The notes: generated by a model from the letters alone, not told the origin. DNA of 64,000 nucleotides from Lysinibacillus sphaericus OT4b.31 (GCF_000392615.1 NZ_KB933398.1:3881851-3945850); one strand, 5' to 3'. Positions 42,430 through 55,573 are shown, counted from the stretch's first letter. Numbers and translations: made by a program.

Positions 42430-43227
42430 TTAGCTTCTATAGAAGAATAGTAAAACAGCCATTGCTACTAGTAATACCAGAGCAAATGTATCGCCCATAT
42501 CCCACTTCAGCTTGCGATAGCGGGTGCGACCTTCGCCTCCACGATAGCCACGTACTTCCATTGCAGTCGCCAAATCCTCCGCACGTTTAAACGCACTTAC
42601 AAAGAGTGGCACCAGTAATGGCACAACGGCCTTAATACGATCTTTTATAGGTCCAGACGATAAATCCGAGCCACGGGCCATTTGCGCCTTCATAATTTTA
42701 TCGGTCTCATCCATTAACGTTGGAATAAAGCGTAAGGAGATCGACATCATAAGGGCTAGCTCATGTACAGGTACTTTCACTTTTTTTAATGGATTTAGTA
42801 GCACTTCAATGCCGTCCGTAATTGAAATCGGTGACGTTGTTAACGTTAAAATCGATGTCATAAATACTAAAACAAGGAAACGTACTGATATATATACCCC
42901 TTGTCGAACCCCTTCTTCATAAACATTGATAAACTTCCAATGAAATAACAAATCGCCTTCCCTCGTCATAAAGATATGAAGTAAGAACGTAAAAGCCATT
43001 AAAAAAAGTACGGGCTTTAAGCCGTTTATTAAAAAATACAAGCGAATACGTGACACTAAAACAATAAGTAAAGTAAACGCAAGTAACATTGCATACGTTA
43101 TCGTATTATTTGCTAAAAATACAATAATGATAAATGCGAATACGAATATAAGCTTTGATCGTGGATCTAGCTTATGTACAGGGGAATTTCCTGGCAGGAA
43201 GCGCCCGAAAATCATTTTTTCCATCAT
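42430..43227 (-). CDS. ecfT: Energy-coupling factor transporter transmembrane protein EcfT
   Basis: 265 residues with about six membrane helices and the two cytoplasmic coupling helices carrying ARG-type motifs (QMARGSDLSS, MEVRGYRGGEG) that contact the ATPases. It works with separate substrate-binding S components for vitamins and metals. It overlaps ecfA2 by 4 bp. Confidence 0.96.
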   Translation of the reverse strand: MMEKMIFGRFLPGNSPVHKLDPRSKLIFVFAFIIIVFLANNTITYAMLLAFTLLIVLVSRIRLYFLINGLKPVLFLMAFTFLLHIFMTREGDLLFHWKFINVYEEGVRQGVYISVRFLVLVFMTSILTLTTSPISITDGIEVLLNPLKKVKVPVHELALMMSISLRFIPTLMDETDKIMKAQMARGSDLSSGPIKDRIKAVVPLLVPLFVSAFKRAEDLATAMEVRGYRGGEGRTRYRKLKWDMGDTFALVLLVAMAVLLFFYRS

Positions 43228-44096
43228 GACTCCGCACGCTCCTTTTCTAGCACGCGAGCAATTTCATGCGCAAGCTCTTCTTCTGTTAAACATACCTTTG
43301 ATAGTGATGAATCCATTAACTTTTCAATTTTATGTTGGAAGCGCACAATACGGGGTGGTTCTAGACGGAACTCTTTCAATGTTTGCACATCTTTAAAAAT
43401 TTCACGAGGTGTGCCACTCAACACATTTTTCCCCTCATGCATAATGACAATATCGTCTGCATAACGGGCTGCATCTTCCATACTGTGCGTAACTAATATT
43501 GTCGTTAAGCTCCGTTCCTGATGCAATGCATAGAACATATCCATAATCTCTTTTTGCCCACGTGGATCTAGTCCAGCCGTTGGTTCGTCTAAAACAATGA
43601 CATCCGGTTCCATTGCCAGTACACCAGCAATTGCTACACGACGCATTTGTCCACCTGATAAATCAAAAGGTGACTTTTCAAGGACGTTTTCCGGCAGACC
43701 CACTAAACGTACAAGCTCTCTTGCACGAATTTCAGCCTCTTTCTCCGAAACACCGAAATTCATTGGGCCAAACATAATATCCTTTAACACAGTTTCTTCA
43801 AAAAGCTGATGCTCCGGAAATTGAAAAACAATGCCAACCTTTTGTCGCACAGCTTTTAAAGCTTTCGCTTTTTTTCCAGCTACAACAACCCGGTCCCCAA
43901 TATGTACTTCACCGGAAGTTGGCTTTAAAAGCGCATTAAAATGCTGAAGAATTGTTGATTTACCAGAACCAGTATGTCCGATAATCGCTTGATACGTATG
44001 TGATGGAATGTCAAAATTCACATCAAACAAAGCCCGTTTTTCAAAAGGTGTACCTTGTGCATAGGCATAGCTTACTTGTTGAAGTTTGATGTCCAT
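43224..44096 (-). CDS. ecfA2: Energy-coupling factor ATPase EcfA2
   Basis: 290 residues. Walker A GHTGSGKST, Q-loop VFQFPEHQLFEETV, signature LSGGQMRR, Walker B VIVLDEPTAGLD, switch His in VTHSME. A C-terminal EcfA-type helical domain is present. It overlaps ecfA1 by 25 bp. Confidence 0.96.
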   Translation of the reverse strand: MDIKLQQVSYAYAQGTPFEKRALFDVNFDIPSHTYQAIIGHTGSGKSTILQHFNALLKPTSGEVHIGDRVVVAGKKAKALKAVRQKVGIVFQFPEHQLFEETVLKDIMFGPMNFGVSEKEAEIRARELVRLVGLPENVLEKSPFDLSGGQMRRVAIAGVLAMEPDVIVLDEPTAGLDPRGQKEIMDMFYALHQERSLTTILVTHSMEDAARYADDIVIMHEGKNVLSGTPREIFKDVQTLKEFRLEPPRIVRFQHKIEKLMDSSLSKVCLTEEELAHEIARVLEKERAES

Positions 44097-44917
44097 AAGT
44101 CATTCACCAACTCTTCTTCTGTCATATGTTGTCCCATTAAAGGAACACCTTCCTTTTGCAATAACTTTGATAACTTCATGGCAAACGGTAAGTCGAGTCC
44201 TAACTCAACTAGCTTGTCCCCAAGCGTAAAAATTTCCACGGGTGTCCCCTCTGCAAATTTCTTACCATCATTCATAAAAAGGACCCGGTCTGCAAGCATA
44301 GCTTCTTCTAAATCATGTGTAATTGATAACACCGTTAAACCTGTTTCAGCGCGCAGTGTTTGAACGGTTTGTAATACCTCAGCACGTCCTTGAGGATCTA
44401 ACATGGATGTAGCTTCGTCTAAGATAAGTAATTTTGGTTTTAAAGCTAATGCTCCCGCAATAGCCACACGTTGTTTTTGCCCACCCGATAAATGATGTGG
44501 TTCATGATCTAAAAAACTACCCATCTTTACTTGCTCAAGGGCTGCATGCACACGTTTTACCATCTCTTCAAACGGCACACCGTTATTTTCAAGCGCAAAG
44601 GCAACGTCATCCTGTACCGTAGCACCTACAAACTGATTATCAGGATTTTGAAACACCATACCCATTTGAGAACGGCTTTCCCATAAATTTTCTTCACTTA
44701 GTATTTGACGTAATATACGAACATCCCCTTGTTGCGGGAATAATAAGCCATTCATTAATTTTGCAATTGTTGATTTACCAGAGCCATTATGACCGACAAT
44801 GGCAATCCATTCCCCTTCCTGCACAGCAAAGCTCACATTTTCTACAGCATTGCGACTTTCTGTATCATCCGGTGTATATGAAAACGTTACATTATTTAAC
44901 GATAAGATTTCAGGCAT
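44072..44917 (-). CDS. ecfA1: Energy-coupling factor ATPase EcfA1
   Basis: 281 residues. Walker A GHNGSGKST, VFQNPDNQFVGATV, signature LSGGQKQR, Walker B LILDEATSMLDPQG, SITHDLEEA. First gene of ecfA1-ecfA2-ecfT-truA. It is separated from rplQ by about 500 bp with several terminators, so it is probably transcribed separately here. Confidence 0.96.
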   Translation of the reverse strand: MPEILSLNNVTFSYTPDDTESRNAVENVSFAVQEGEWIAIVGHNGSGKSTIAKLMNGLLFPQQGDVRILRQILSEENLWESRSQMGMVFQNPDNQFVGATVQDDVAFALENNGVPFEEMVKRVHAALEQVKMGSFLDHEPHHLSGGQKQRVAIAGALALKPKLLILDEATSMLDPQGRAEVLQTVQTLRAETGLTVLSITHDLEEAMLADRVLFMNDGKKFAEGTPVEIFTLGDKLVELGLDLPFAMKLSKLLQKEGVPLMGQHMTEEELVNDLWTSNFNK

Positions 44918-45147
44918 CTCTAGTACTCCTCTCTACATGCTCAGCTCTACTAACTAACTTACACTGTTTTATGTATTAATTCCACCACAATCACTATGTC
45001 GATATCAAATTCGGCAAGCGTATTCGCCTCCAAATTTTATATTGCACTTGCACAATCAACACCCATCAATATCTGTGACATCCGCTGGAGGCCTTTTCTT
45101 CGTACAGTCGGCATTTATACACCTACTGAAAAAAGATGAATGAAGAT
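44918..45147 (-). other. Leader/intergenic region before ecfA1
   Basis: No gene. The segment near 45060-45110 (GACATCCGCTGGAGGCC) is more GC-rich than its surroundings and may be a dispersed intergenic repeat, but only one copy is in the window. No definite promoter was found. Confidence 0.35.
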
Positions 45148-45173
45148 AAAAAAAAGCACCATCAATTGGCGCT
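45148..45173 (-). terminator. Terminator upstream of ecfA1 (second of a pair)
   Basis: AGCGCCA and TGGTGCT (one G-U) form a stem followed by eight T on the minus strand. Confidence 0.7.
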
Positions 45174-45205
45174 GTCTGATACTTCCCTAAAATAATAAAA
45201 AAGCG

Positions 45206-45291
45206 CGCACCTCATTCATAGAAATGCGCTAGTCGTTACATTTACAAGAAACACGGGTGCTCAAGCCCTTGATCTTTTTGAATGAGGTGCG
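45206..45291 (-). terminator. Long-range stem ending in a terminator (possible leader RNA)
   Basis: CGCACCTCATTCA (minus strand, from 45291) pairs perfectly with TGAATGAGGTGCG about 60 nt later, followed by CGCTTTTTT. The 60-nt loop holds GGGCTTGAGCACCC, itself able to form a small hairpin. This is either a terminator with a large loop or part of a regulatory RNA. Confidence 0.5.
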
Positions 45292-45373
45292 GAGAGCTAA
45301 ACGAGACGCCACACAAAAGTGCCCGCTCATCATAACGCTCAGCTTAATTATTTGTCGTATAAATCTTATAAAG

Positions 45374-45398
45374 AAAGAGGGTGGTGGTCCACCCTCTT
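45374..45398 (-). terminator. Terminator after rplQ
   Basis: AAGAGGGTGG and CCACCCTCTT pair around ACCA, followed by TCTTT. Confidence 0.88.
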
Positions 45399-45420
45399 CA
45401 CCACTTGTTTTCTCTTATGA

Positions 45421-45801
45421 TTAAACTAATTCAATCACAACAACAGGTGCACCGTCACCACGACGAGGACCTACTTTAAGAATACGAGTGTAACCACCTT
45501 GACGTTCTGCATAACGTGGTGCAACATCATCAAATAGCTTTTGTAGCGCAAATGAAGTTGTTTCGTTGCCTTCTTCGTCAGTAGTTGTTACTAGTTCACG
45601 ACGGATGAATGCAGCAGCTTGACGGCGTGCATGTAAATCTCCGCGTTTACCTAAAGTAATCATTTTTTCAACAGCTTTACGTACTTCTTTAGCGCGAGCT
45701 TCAGTAGTTTCGATACGCTCGTTGATGATTAAATCAGTAGCTAAGTCACGTAACATCGCTTTACGTTGAGAACTTGTACGACCAAGTTTTCTGTAACCCA
45801 T
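45421..45801 (-). CDS. rplQ: 50S ribosomal protein L17
   Basis: 126 residues; starts [20 protein letters not shown] and includes the family [20 protein letters not shown], with a basic C-terminus. Last gene of the alpha operon, 55 bp after rpoA. Confidence 0.98.
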   Translation of the reverse strand: MGYRKLGRTSSQRKAMLRDLATDLIINERIETTEARAKEVRKAVEKMITLGKRGDLHARRQAAAFIRRELVTTTDEEGNETTSFALQKLFDDVAPRYAERQGGYTRILKVGPRRGDGAPVVVIELV

Positions 45802-45856
45802 GGATGTTTCCCTCCTTTATAGAAAATATCTGATCTTGTTAGTTTGTTTAAATCGC

Positions 45857-46801
45857 TTAGTCTTCTTTGCGTAACCCTAAACCAAGCTCTTCTAACTTCG
45901 CTTTTACTTCTTCTAGTGACTTACGTCCAAGGTTACGGACTTTCATCATATCGTCTTCTGACTTATTCGCTAGTTCTAGTACTGTATTAATACCAGCGCG
46001 TTTTAAGCAGTTATAAGAACGAACAGAAAGATCAAGTTCTTCGATAGTCATCTCTAAAACTTTTTCTTTTTGATCTTCTTCTTTTTCGACCATGATTTCA
46101 GCAGTTTGTGCCTCATCTGTCATGCCAACGAAGATGTTTAGATGCTCGGTTAAAATTTTTGCTCCGAGCGAAATCGCCTCTTTCGGACCGATGCTACCAT
46201 CTGTCCACACATCAAGAGAAAGTTTATCGTAGTCAGAAGACTGACCTACACGAGTATTTTCCACTTGGAAATTGACGCGTGATACTGGAGTGTAAATAGA
46301 GTCGATCGGGATCACGCCGATAGGAAGATCCTCACGTTTGTTTTGATCAGCAGGAGTGTAACCACGGCCGCGTTGAGCGTACATACGCATACGTAAATGA
46401 CCGTTTTTAGCGATTGTTGCAATATATAGATCTGGGTTTAAAATTTCTACGTCACTGTCATGTGTAATGTCAGCAGCCGTAACTGTACCATCGCCCTTTA
46501 CATCAATCTCAATAACTTTTTCTTCGTCAGAGTAGATTTTAAGAGCAAGTTTTTTTACGTTCAAAATAATTGAAGCCACATCTTCTACTACGCCTTCCAC
46601 AGTTGAGAACTCGTGAAGAACGCCATCAATTTGAATTGAAGTGACAGCAGCCCCTGGTAATGAAGACAGAAGGATACGACGTAAAGAATTACCCAAAGTG
46701 TTTCCATATCCGCGTTCAAGCGGTTCTACAACAAACTTTCCATATTTGGAATCTTCGCTGATCTCCACCGTTTCAATCTTTGGTTTTTCAATTTCGATCA
46801 T
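45857..46801 (-). CDS. rpoA: RNA polymerase alpha subunit
   Basis: 314 residues. The N-terminal domain (dimerization; [23 protein letters not shown]) is joined by a Glu/Lys linker to the C-terminal domain (about 245-310; [21 protein letters not shown]) that binds UP elements and activators. Lies between rpsK and rplQ. Confidence 0.98.
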   Translation of the reverse strand: MIEIEKPKIETVEISEDSKYGKFVVEPLERGYGNTLGNSLRRILLSSLPGAAVTSIQIDGVLHEFSTVEGVVEDVASIILNVKKLALKIYSDEEKVIEIDVKGDGTVTAADITHDSDVEILNPDLYIATIAKNGHLRMRMYAQRGRGYTPADQNKREDLPIGVIPIDSIYTPVSRVNFQVENTRVGQSSDYDKLSLDVWTDGSIGPKEAISLGAKILTEHLNIFVGMTDEAQTAEIMVEKEEDQKEKVLEMTIEELDLSVRSYNCLKRAGINTVLELANKSEDDMMKVRNLGRKSLEEVKAKLEELGLGLRKED

Positions 46802-46940
46802 TTCATTTACCCTCCCTCAAAACATCGAATGTATAGGTTCTTTCCATCATAGATTCGATCGTCATTGACGTATCGTTATTTATCTGCACAAGACAGTCTG
46901 TACAAAAAATGATGTTCTCATACAATATGAGACGCACCCA

Positions 46941-47348
<408 letters not shown>

Positions 47349-47355
47349 TTACCGA

Positions 47356-47721
47356 TTATTTTTTCTTGTTCGCAACTGTTTTACGAGGACCTTTACGCGT
47401 ACGCGCATTGTTCTTCGTATTTTGACCACGAACAGGTAAACCACGACGGTGACGGATACCACGGTTACAACCGATTTCCATCAAGCGTTTGATATTTAAT
47501 GAAGTTTCGCGACGTAAGTCACCTTCAAGTTTGTAAGAGTCTAATTGTTCACGGATTTTGTTTAACTCATCTTCAGTTAAGTCGCGTACGCGTGTATCTT
47601 GAGAGATACCAGCATCAGCTAATACTTTCTGAGCTGAAGTTTTACCAATACCGTAAATGTAAGTTAATGAAATTACCACGCGTTTGTCGCGAGGAATGTC
47701 AACACCAGAAATACGTGCCAT
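47356..47721 (-). CDS. rpsM: 30S ribosomal protein S13
   Basis: 121 residues; [20 protein letters not shown], then [20 protein letters not shown] and a basic [12 protein letters not shown] tail. Contacts the subunit interface and tRNA. Confidence 0.98.
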   Translation of the reverse strand: MARISGVDIPRDKRVVISLTYIYGIGKTSAQKVLADAGISQDTRVRDLTEDELNKIREQLDSYKLEGDLRRETSLNIKRLMEIGCNRGIRHRRGLPVRGQNTKNNARTRKGPRKTVANKKK

Positions 47722-47745
47722 GTACGTTGTGCACCTCCTTTATAA

Positions 47746-47859
<114 letters not shown>

Positions 47860-47896
47860 CTAACCTAACCTCCTTAGTAGTCCGGAGCGCAAAAGA

Positions 47897-48115
47897 TTAT
47901 TTAAAACGGTATGTGATACGACCGCGAGTTAAATCATAAGGAGATAACTCAATAGTAACCTTATCTCCAGGTAGAATGCGGATAAAGTGCATACGAATCT
48001 TACCAGATACGTGTGCTAAAATCACATGTCCATTTTCTAATTCTACCTTAAACATCGCGTTTGGCAAAGTCTCAACAACTGTCCCTTCGACTTCAATTAC
48101 ATCATCTTTCGCCAT
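47897..48115 (-). CDS. infA: Translation initiation factor IF-1
   Basis: 72 residues, the usual length; an S1-like OB fold with [39 protein letters not shown] and [15 protein letters not shown]. It binds the A site during initiation. Confidence 0.98.
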   Translation of the reverse strand: MAKDDVIEVEGTVVETLPNAMFKVELENGHVILAHVSGKIRMHFIRILPGDKVTIELSPYDLTRGRITYRFK

Positions 48116-48530
48116 CTACTCTGTCTCCTCTCTATATGCAAATTAAAGTTCTCATCGTTACATCAAACGGATATATCTGCTGCAACTATAGAAGCAACCT
48201 CGTTTCAACATATGTTTGGATTGTATGAGAGATGTTTGAAAGACGCTCGTCTGGTTTCGCTTCACACAATCCACGGAATAGACAGAACCAGTAAGGGCAC
48301 TGAATCTTCCATGTTTACACGAATACCGGAATGTCTTGGATGAGATATTCATACCCGTTACACAGATGCTTCCACGAAACCCATTATACTCTCTCAAAAG
48401 TAATGTTGCACTTTTTACAAGAAATATATACCGGGCACAATATGCTTTTGCAACTCTCAAAAAAATTATGTTTCGTTGTTGCTTCCGCATGCCTCCCGCG
48501 GAAGCAGTACTCTGCGCCCGGAGCCGGGTA
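48116..48530 (-). other. adk-infA spacer where map is normally found
   Basis: Methionine aminopeptidase (map), usually between adk and infA in bacilli, is absent. The 415 bp contains a GC-rich hairpin (TGCTTCCGC 48480-48488 with GCGGAAGCA 48498-48506), a GC-rich flank (48507-48545), and a TATAAT box (complement 48383-48388) with a GTGCAA-type -35 at 17 bp that could start an infA transcript. A 146-codon minus frame (48158-48598) runs through the adk end and has the composition of chance. Confidence 0.55.
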
Positions 48531-49217
<687 letters not shown>

Positions 49218-49252
49218 TCAGGAAACGATCAAGCGTTCCCTAAAAACCAACA

Positions 49253-50548
49253 TTATTTCATAAAGCCTTTGTAGTGACGTTTAACAAGTTGTGACTCTAG
49301 CTGTTTCATCGTTTCTAGCGCTACGCCGACTACGATAATTATACTAGTACCACCGATTTGCACTGAAGCAGGTAGATTCATTAAGTTAATGAATATAATC
49401 GGCATTACAGCAATAACAGTTAAGAAAATCGCTCCGACAAATGTCAGTCGATATAACACGCTTGTTAAATACGTTTGAGTGTTTTCACCCGGACGAATAC
49501 CTGGAATGTAAGCACCCTGTTTTTTCAAGTTGTCTGCCACATTTTCTGGGTTCACTTGTACGAACGCATAGAAATATGTGAACGCGACGATCAGCGCAAT
49601 GTAAATAAGCATCCCAACAGGTTTTTCATAATTGAACGTGTTTTCAATGAATGTCGTTACATTATTCTGACCAAAGAACGTAGCTAACGTTCGAGGTGTC
49701 ACAAGGAACGCTACTGAGAAGATTACCGGAATAACCCCTGCAGCATTTACTTTTAACGGTAAGTGCGTTTGTTGTCCACCTGTTTGTTGATTACGTCCAG
49801 TAACTCGTTTAGCATATTGAATTGGAATTTTACGTAGTGCTTGTTGCACATAGATAACACCAACTACAATAGCAAGTAAGATTAAAGCAAGTAATGCAAG
49901 GACAATGATGTTAATAAACAGTTCATCACCTGCATCCTCGATTTGTTGTGCGTAAATTTGGTTTGCTGCTGTAGGTAATGCTGCAACGATACCTGCGAAG
50001 ATAACTACGGAAATACCATTACCAACACCATGAGCAGTAATTTGTTCAGCAAGCCATACAAGGAATGCTGTACCCGCTGTTAATACAATTGAAATTGTAA
50101 CATATGTTAAAATTCCTTCTTCTTTAATCAAAGACCCACCATACATTTTATTGAAACCAAATGACATCGCGAATGATTGGATAAAAGCTAGAATAATAGT
50201 AAAGTAACGAGTAAATTGTGCAAGTTTACGTCTTCCGACTTCACCTTGCTTTGCCCACTCAGCAAATTTCGGTACTACGTCCATTTGCAATAACTGAACA
50301 ATGATTGAGGCTGTGATGTATGGCATAATCCCCATCGCAAAGATAGAGAAGTTACTCAGTGCACCACCGCCAAAAGTATTGAGGAAACCAACGAGGTTAA
50401 ACTCATCAGTTGCCTTTAATACATTAGCGTCAACGTTCGGTACTGGAACAAATGTCCCAATACGAAAAACGATTAACATTAAAAGTGTGAAAATGATTTT
50501 ATTTCTTATATCTCGAACACGCATAAAGTTAGAGATTGTCTGAAACAT
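49253..50548 (-). CDS. secY: Protein translocase subunit SecY
   Basis: 431 residues with ten membrane helices; starts FQTISNFMRVRDIRNKIIF, includes the plug region GGGALSNFSIFAMGIMPYI and the cytosolic loop with RKIPIQYAKR. It forms the SecYEG channel. Its start overlaps the rplO stop by one base. Confidence 0.98.
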   Translation of the reverse strand: MFQTISNFMRVRDIRNKIIFTLLMLIVFRIGTFVPVPNVDANVLKATDEFNLVGFLNTFGGGALSNFSIFAMGIMPYITASIIVQLLQMDVVPKFAEWAKQGEVGRRKLAQFTRYFTIILAFIQSFAMSFGFNKMYGGSLIKEEGILTYVTISIVLTAGTAFLVWLAEQITAHGVGNGISVVIFAGIVAALPTAANQIYAQQIEDAGDELFINIIVLALLALILLAIVVGVIYVQQALRKIPIQYAKRVTGRNQQTGGQQTHLPLKVNAAGVIPVIFSVAFLVTPRTLATFFGQNNVTTFIENTFNYEKPVGMLIYIALIVAFTYFYAFVQVNPENVADNLKKQGAYIPGIRPGENTQTYLTSVLYRLTFVGAIFLTVIAVMPIIFINLMNLPASVQIGGTSIIIVVGVALETMKQLESQLVKRHYKGFMK

Positions 50549-51000
50549 TAAATCACCTCAGTAGTTCCGCCGGCATTTTCAATTGCTTCTTTAGCCGAAG
50601 CTGAGAATTTATGAGCTTTTACTGTAAGCTTTTTGTTAAGAGTTCCGTTTCCAAGAACTTTAATTCCAGCTTTTTCATTGCTCACTAAACCTGTTTCAAG
50701 TAATAATGCAGTTGTTACTTCTGCACCATCTTCGAAACGGTTTAATGTGTCAAGATTAACGATCGCGTACTCTTTACGGTTAATGTTAGTAAAGCCGCGT
50801 TTCGGTAAACGACGGAATAAAGGGTTTTGACCACCTTCGAATCCTGGGCGTACACCGCCGCCAGAACGAGAGTTTTGACCTTTATGACCTCTACCTGCAG
50901 TTTTACCGTTACCAGAACCGATACCGCGACCTACGCGGTTACGTACTTTACGGGAACCTTCTGCTGGTTTTAACTCATGAAGTTTCATATTGGATGGCAC
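50548..51000 (-). CDS. rplO: 50S ribosomal protein L15
   Basis: 150 residues (an in-frame ATG four codons further gives the usual [20 protein letters not shown] start and 146 residues). Gly/Arg-rich [20 protein letters not shown] and the globular C-terminus are typical. Confidence 0.97.
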   Translation of the reverse strand: MPSNMKLHELKPAEGSRKVRNRVGRGIGSGNGKTAGRGHKGQNSRSGGGVRPGFEGGQNPLFRRLPKRGFTNINRKEYAIVNLDTLNRFEDGAEVTTALLLETGLVSNEKAGIKVLGNGTLNKKLTVKAHKFSASAKEAIENAGGTTEVI

Positions 51001-51022
51001 CTCCTTGTTCGTTAATTAAAAA

Positions 51023-51205
51023 TTAGTTTTCTTTTACAGTAACTAAGTGAGCTACTACATCAAGCATACCGCGAGTTGCTGCATTATCAGCTTTCTCTAC
51101 AGTTTGGTTTAATTTACGTAAACCTAAAGCTTCAATAGTTTTGCGTTGTGCTGGTTTAGAACCAATCACAGATTTTGTAAGGGTAATTTCTAATTTGTTA
51201 GCCAT
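51023..51205 (-). CDS. rpmD: 50S ribosomal protein L30
   Basis: 60 residues, [20 protein letters not shown] to [14 protein letters not shown]; the short bacterial form. Between rpsE and rplO. Confidence 0.97.
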   Translation of the reverse strand: MANKLEITLTKSVIGSKPAQRKTIEALGLRKLNQTVEKADNAATRGMLDVVAHLVTVKEN

Positions 51206-51218
51206 TATTATTCCCCCC

Positions 51219-51722
51219 TTATCCTAATATTTCTTCCACTGATTTACCACGTAATTTTGCTACGTCCTCTACGCGTTTTAATTCAGTTAAACCTTGAACA
51301 GTTGCACGAACCATATTGATTGGTGTATTTGATCCAAGTGATTTTGAAAGAATATCAGTAATACCAGCTAGTTCTAGTACAGCACGTACTGGACCACCAG
51401 CGATAACCCCTGTACCAGGAGCAGCAGGTTTGATTAGGATTTCTCCCGCACCGAAGCGACCAAGCACTAAGTGTGGAGTTGTTCCACCAACACGTGGCAC
51501 TTCTACTAAGTTTTTCTTCGCATCTTCAACAGCTTTACGGATAGCATCTGGAACCTCTTGAGCTTTACCAGTACCAAAACCTACATGACCGTTTCTATCG
51601 CCAACAACAACTAGTGCTGTGAAGCGGAAGCGACGTCCACCTTTAACAACTTTTGCAACACGGTTAATAGTAACTACGCGTTCTTCAAGTTCTCCAAGTT
51701 TGTTTGCGTCAATTCGACTCAT
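51219..51722 (-). CDS. rpsE: 30S ribosomal protein S5
   Basis: 167 residues; double-stranded-RNA-binding N domain ([20 protein letters not shown]) and the [20 protein letters not shown] domain. A decoding-fidelity protein. Confidence 0.98.
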
Positions 51723-51743
51723 GAAATGTGTCCCTCCTTCTTA

Positions 51744-52112
51744 TTAAAATTCTAAACCGTTCTCACGTGCAGCTTCAGCTAAAGCTTTCACACGTCCATG
51801 ATATAAGTAACCACCACGGTCAAAAACTATAGCAGTAATATTTTTTTCCGCAGCGCGTTTCGCGATTGTTTCACCGATTTTTGATGCAGCTTCTACGTTG
51901 CTACCAACACCTTCAAAACCATTCTCTTGAGAAGATGCGCTAACAATAGTTACGCCTGCTACGTCATCGATAAGTTGAGCGTAGATGTTCTTGTTAGAAC
52001 GGAATACGTTTAAGCGTGGACGCTCAGCAGTACCCGAAATTTTAGAACGAACTCGCGCATGACGTTTTTTACGAACTTGATTTTTATCCTGTTTCGTAAT
52101 CACAAGGGTCAC
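51744..52112 (-). CDS. rplR: 50S ribosomal protein L18
   Basis: 122 residues (M1 at 52112; family homology from [20 protein letters not shown]). Includes [20 protein letters not shown] and [20 protein letters not shown]. It binds 5S rRNA. Confidence 0.97.
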   Translation of the reverse strand: MTLVITKQDKNQVRKKRHARVRSKISGTAERPRLNVFRSNKNIYAQLIDDVAGVTIVSASSQENGFEGVGSNVEAASKIGETIAKRAAEKNITAIVFDRGGYLYHGRVKALAEAARENGLEF

Positions 52113-52135
52113 TCCTTTCTAATGCTTACGCAGCA

Positions 52136-52675
52136 TTATTTACCTGTTTTACCTTCTTTACGACGAACGTATTCGCCTTCGTAACGGATACCTTTACCTT
52201 TGTAAGGCTCTGGTGGACGAACGTCACGGATGTTAGATGCAAGAGCGCCAACGCGTTCTTTGCTAATACCTTTAACGATGATTTTAGTATTAGTAGGAAC
52301 TTCTACTTCTAAACCATCTTCAGGTGTGAACTCAACTGGGTGAGAGTAACCTACGTTAAGAACAAGTTTTTTTCCTTGTAATTGCGCACGGTAACCTACA
52401 CCGATTAGTTCTAATGATTTTTCGAAACCTGCAGAAACACCAGTAACCATGTTCGCTAAAAGCGCACGAGTTGTACCGTGGTTTGTGCGGTGTTCTTTTG
52501 AGTCAGAAGGACGAGATACAGAGATCGCATTACCTTCTTGCTCAATTTTCATATCTTGGTGGAAAGAACGAACAAGTTCGCCTTTAGGACCTTTAACAGT
52601 AACAGTGTTGTCAGCTGCAACAGTAACAGTTACGTTAGCTGGTACCTCGATAATTTTTTTACCTACACGAGACAT
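52136..52675 (-). CDS. rplF: 50S ribosomal protein L6
   Basis: 179 residues; [39 protein letters not shown] and the C-terminal [20 protein letters not shown]. Two duplicated domains. Confidence 0.98.
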   Translation of the reverse strand: MSRVGKKIIEVPANVTVTVAADNTVTVKGPKGELVRSFHQDMKIEQEGNAISVSRPSDSKEHRTNHGTTRALLANMVTGVSAGFEKSLELIGVGYRAQLQGKKLVLNVGYSHPVEFTPEDGLEVEVPTNTKIIVKGISKERVGALASNIRDVRPPEPYKGKGIRYEGEYVRRKEGKTGK

Positions 52676-52705
52676 TTAGTTGCACCTCCATTCATTTATA
52701 GCTAA

Positions 52706-53104
52706 TTACCAAACGTATGCTAGAACTTCGCCGCCAACTTGTTTAGCGCGAGCTTCTTTATCTGTTAATAAACCTTGTGAAGTTGACACTAAAGCGATAC
52801 CAAGACCGTTCAGTACTTTAGGAACTTCATTTGTTTTAGCATATACACGTAGACCTGGTTTAGAAATACGTTTTAAGCCAGTGATAACGCGTTCGTTATC
52901 TTTACCGTATTTTAAGAAGATACGGATAATTCCTTGCTTGTTGTCTTCCACGTATTCTACGTCACGTACGAAACCTTCACGCTTTAAAATTTCAGCGATT
53001 TCTTTTTTCACGTTGGAAGCCGGTACTTCTAACTTCTCGTGACGAACCATGTTCGCATTACGAATGCGAGTCAGCATGTCTGCAATCGGATCAGTCATTG
53101 TCAT
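52706..53104 (-). CDS. rpsH: 30S ribosomal protein S8
   Basis: 132 residues; [32 protein letters not shown], and the C-terminal [11 protein letters not shown] central-domain assembly protein that in many bacteria also regulates the spc operon. Confidence 0.98.
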   Translation of the reverse strand: MTMTDPIADMLTRIRNANMVRHEKLEVPASNVKKEIAEILKREGFVRDVEYVEDNKQGIIRIFLKYGKDNERVITGLKRISKPGLRVYAKTNEVPKVLNGLGIALVSTSQGLLTDKEARAKQVGGEVLAYVW

Positions 53105-53133
53105 TACATTTACCTCCTTCCCAAATTAGGGGA

Positions 53134-53340
<207 letters not shown>

Positions 53341-53880
53341 TTACTTTTGGAACGGCATACCGAATTGTGTCAATAACTCGCGAGCTTCTTCGTCAGAGTT
53401 CGCTGTCGTTACGATCACGATGTCCATACCGCGTACTTTTGAAACTTTATCGTAATCGATTTCTGGGAAAATTAGTTGCTCTTTAACACCTAAAGTGTAG
53501 TTACCGCGACCATCGAATGCTTTTTTAGAAACACCACGGAAGTCACGTACACGAGGAAGTGAAATTGCGATTAATTTATCCAAGAATTCATACATACGCT
53601 CACCGCGTAATGTAACTTTAGCACCGATTGGCATACCTTCACGTAAACGGAAACCTGCGATCGATTTTTTCGCTTTAGTTACTACTGGTTTTTGACCAGT
53701 GATAATTGTTAATTCTTCTACAGCTGCATCTAATGCTTTTGAGTTTTGAACAGCGTCACCAACACCCATGTTGATAACGATTTTGTCAACTTTCGGCAAT
53801 TGCATAACTGATTTATATCCAAACTTGCTCATAAGAGCAGGTGAAACTTCATTTAAATATTTTTCTTTTAGGCGGCTCAT
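53341..53880 (-). CDS. rplE: 50S ribosomal protein L5
   Basis: 179 residues; [40 protein letters not shown] and [20 protein letters not shown]. It binds 5S rRNA and the P-site tRNA. Confidence 0.98.
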   Translation of the reverse strand: MSRLKEKYLNEVSPALMSKFGYKSVMQLPKVDKIVINMGVGDAVQNSKALDAAVEELTIITGQKPVVTKAKKSIAGFRLREGMPIGAKVTLRGERMYEFLDKLIAISLPRVRDFRGVSKKAFDGRGNYTLGVKEQLIFPEIDYDKVSKVRGMDIVIVTTANSDEEARELLTQFGMPFQK

Positions 53881-53909
53881 GTGTGTACCTCCCTTCTTTT
53901 ATTTACTAA

Positions 53910-54218
53910 TTAGTCAAGTACTGCACCTGATTTTTTTGCAACACGAACTTTTTTACCGTTTTCGATTTTATAACCTACACGAGTCGGCTCGCCAGATTTA
54001 GGATCGATTAGCATTACGTTCGAAACGTGAATTGCAGCCTCTTGGCTTACAATCCCACCTTGTGGATTCAATTGGTTAGGTTTAACATGTTTTTTCACGA
54101 TATTTACACCTTCAACAAGAACGCGATCTTGTTTAGGGAAAGCAGTTAGGATTACTCCTTCTTTGCCTTTGTCTTTACCAGTGATAACCTTAACCTTGTC
54201 ACCTTTTTTTACATGCAT
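53910..54218 (-). CDS. rplX: 50S ribosomal protein L24
   Basis: 102 residues; KOW motif [20 protein letters not shown], then [20 protein letters not shown]. An early assembly initiator of the large subunit. Confidence 0.98.
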   Translation of the reverse strand: MHVKKGDKVKVITGKDKGKEGVILTAFPKQDRVLVEGVNIVKKHVKPNQLNPQGGIVSQEAAIHVSNVMLIDPKSGEPTRVGYKIENGKKVRVAKKSGAVLD

Positions 54219-54253
54219 GCTGTCGCACCTCCTTGATTGGCACTATCATGAAA

Positions 54254-54622
54254 TTAAAGAACTTCTGGAGCTAGAGAAACGATTTTCATGAAGTTGCTGT
54301 CACGTAATTCACGTGCAACAGGTCCGAAAATACGAGTTCCGCGTGGTGATTTATCATCACGAATAATTACACAAGCATTTTCATCAAATTTGATGTACGT
54401 ACCGTCTTTACGACGAACGCCTGATTTAGTACGAACGATAACAGCTTTAACAACGTCACCCTTCTTGACAACGCCACCTGGTGTTGCTTTCTTAACTGTA
54501 CAAACAACGATATCACCGATGTTAGCAGTTTTACGGCCAGAGCCACCAAGCACTTTAATTGTAAGAACTTCACGTGCACCTGAGTTGTCAGCAACTTTCA
54601 TACGACTTTCTTGTTGGATCAC
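54254..54622 (-). CDS. rplN: 50S ribosomal protein L14
   Basis: 122 residues; [60 protein letters not shown]. Intersubunit bridge protein. Confidence 0.98.
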   Translation of the reverse strand: MIQQESRMKVADNSGAREVLTIKVLGGSGRKTANIGDIVVCTVKKATPGGVVKKGDVVKAVIVRTKSGVRRKDGTYIKFDENACVIIRDDKSPRGTRIFGPVARELRDSNFMKIVSLAPEVL

Positions 54623-54665
54623 TTAGGTTACCTCCCTTCGGAAATTGGTTGTTCCGAAATAGTTA

Positions 54666-54929
54666 TTAAATAATAACCGCTTTTTCTACAACTTCAACTA
54701 GACGGAATCGTTTAGTAGCTGATAGCGGGCGAGTTTCCATGATACGTACGATATCACCGATTTTCGCTTGGTTTTGCTCATCATGAGCCTTAAACTTTTT
54801 AGAGTATTTTACACGTTTACCGTAAAGCTTGTGCTTTTTGTGTGTTTCAACTAAAACAGTAACAGTTTTGTCCATTTTATCTGAAACGACGCGGCCCGTG
54901 TAAACTTTGCGTTGATTACGCTCAGTCAT
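54666..54929 (-). CDS. rpsQ: 30S ribosomal protein S17
   Basis: 87 residues; [42 protein letters not shown] fold that binds 16S rRNA early in assembly. Confidence 0.98.
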   Translation of the reverse strand: MTERNQRKVYTGRVVSDKMDKTVTVLVETHKKHKLYGKRVKYSKKFKAHDEQNQAKIGDIVRIMETRPLSATKRFRLVEVVEKAVII

Positions 54930-54947
54930 ACTTGAAAACCTCCTTTA

Positions 54948-55572
<625 letters not shown>

Positions 55573-55573
55573 A

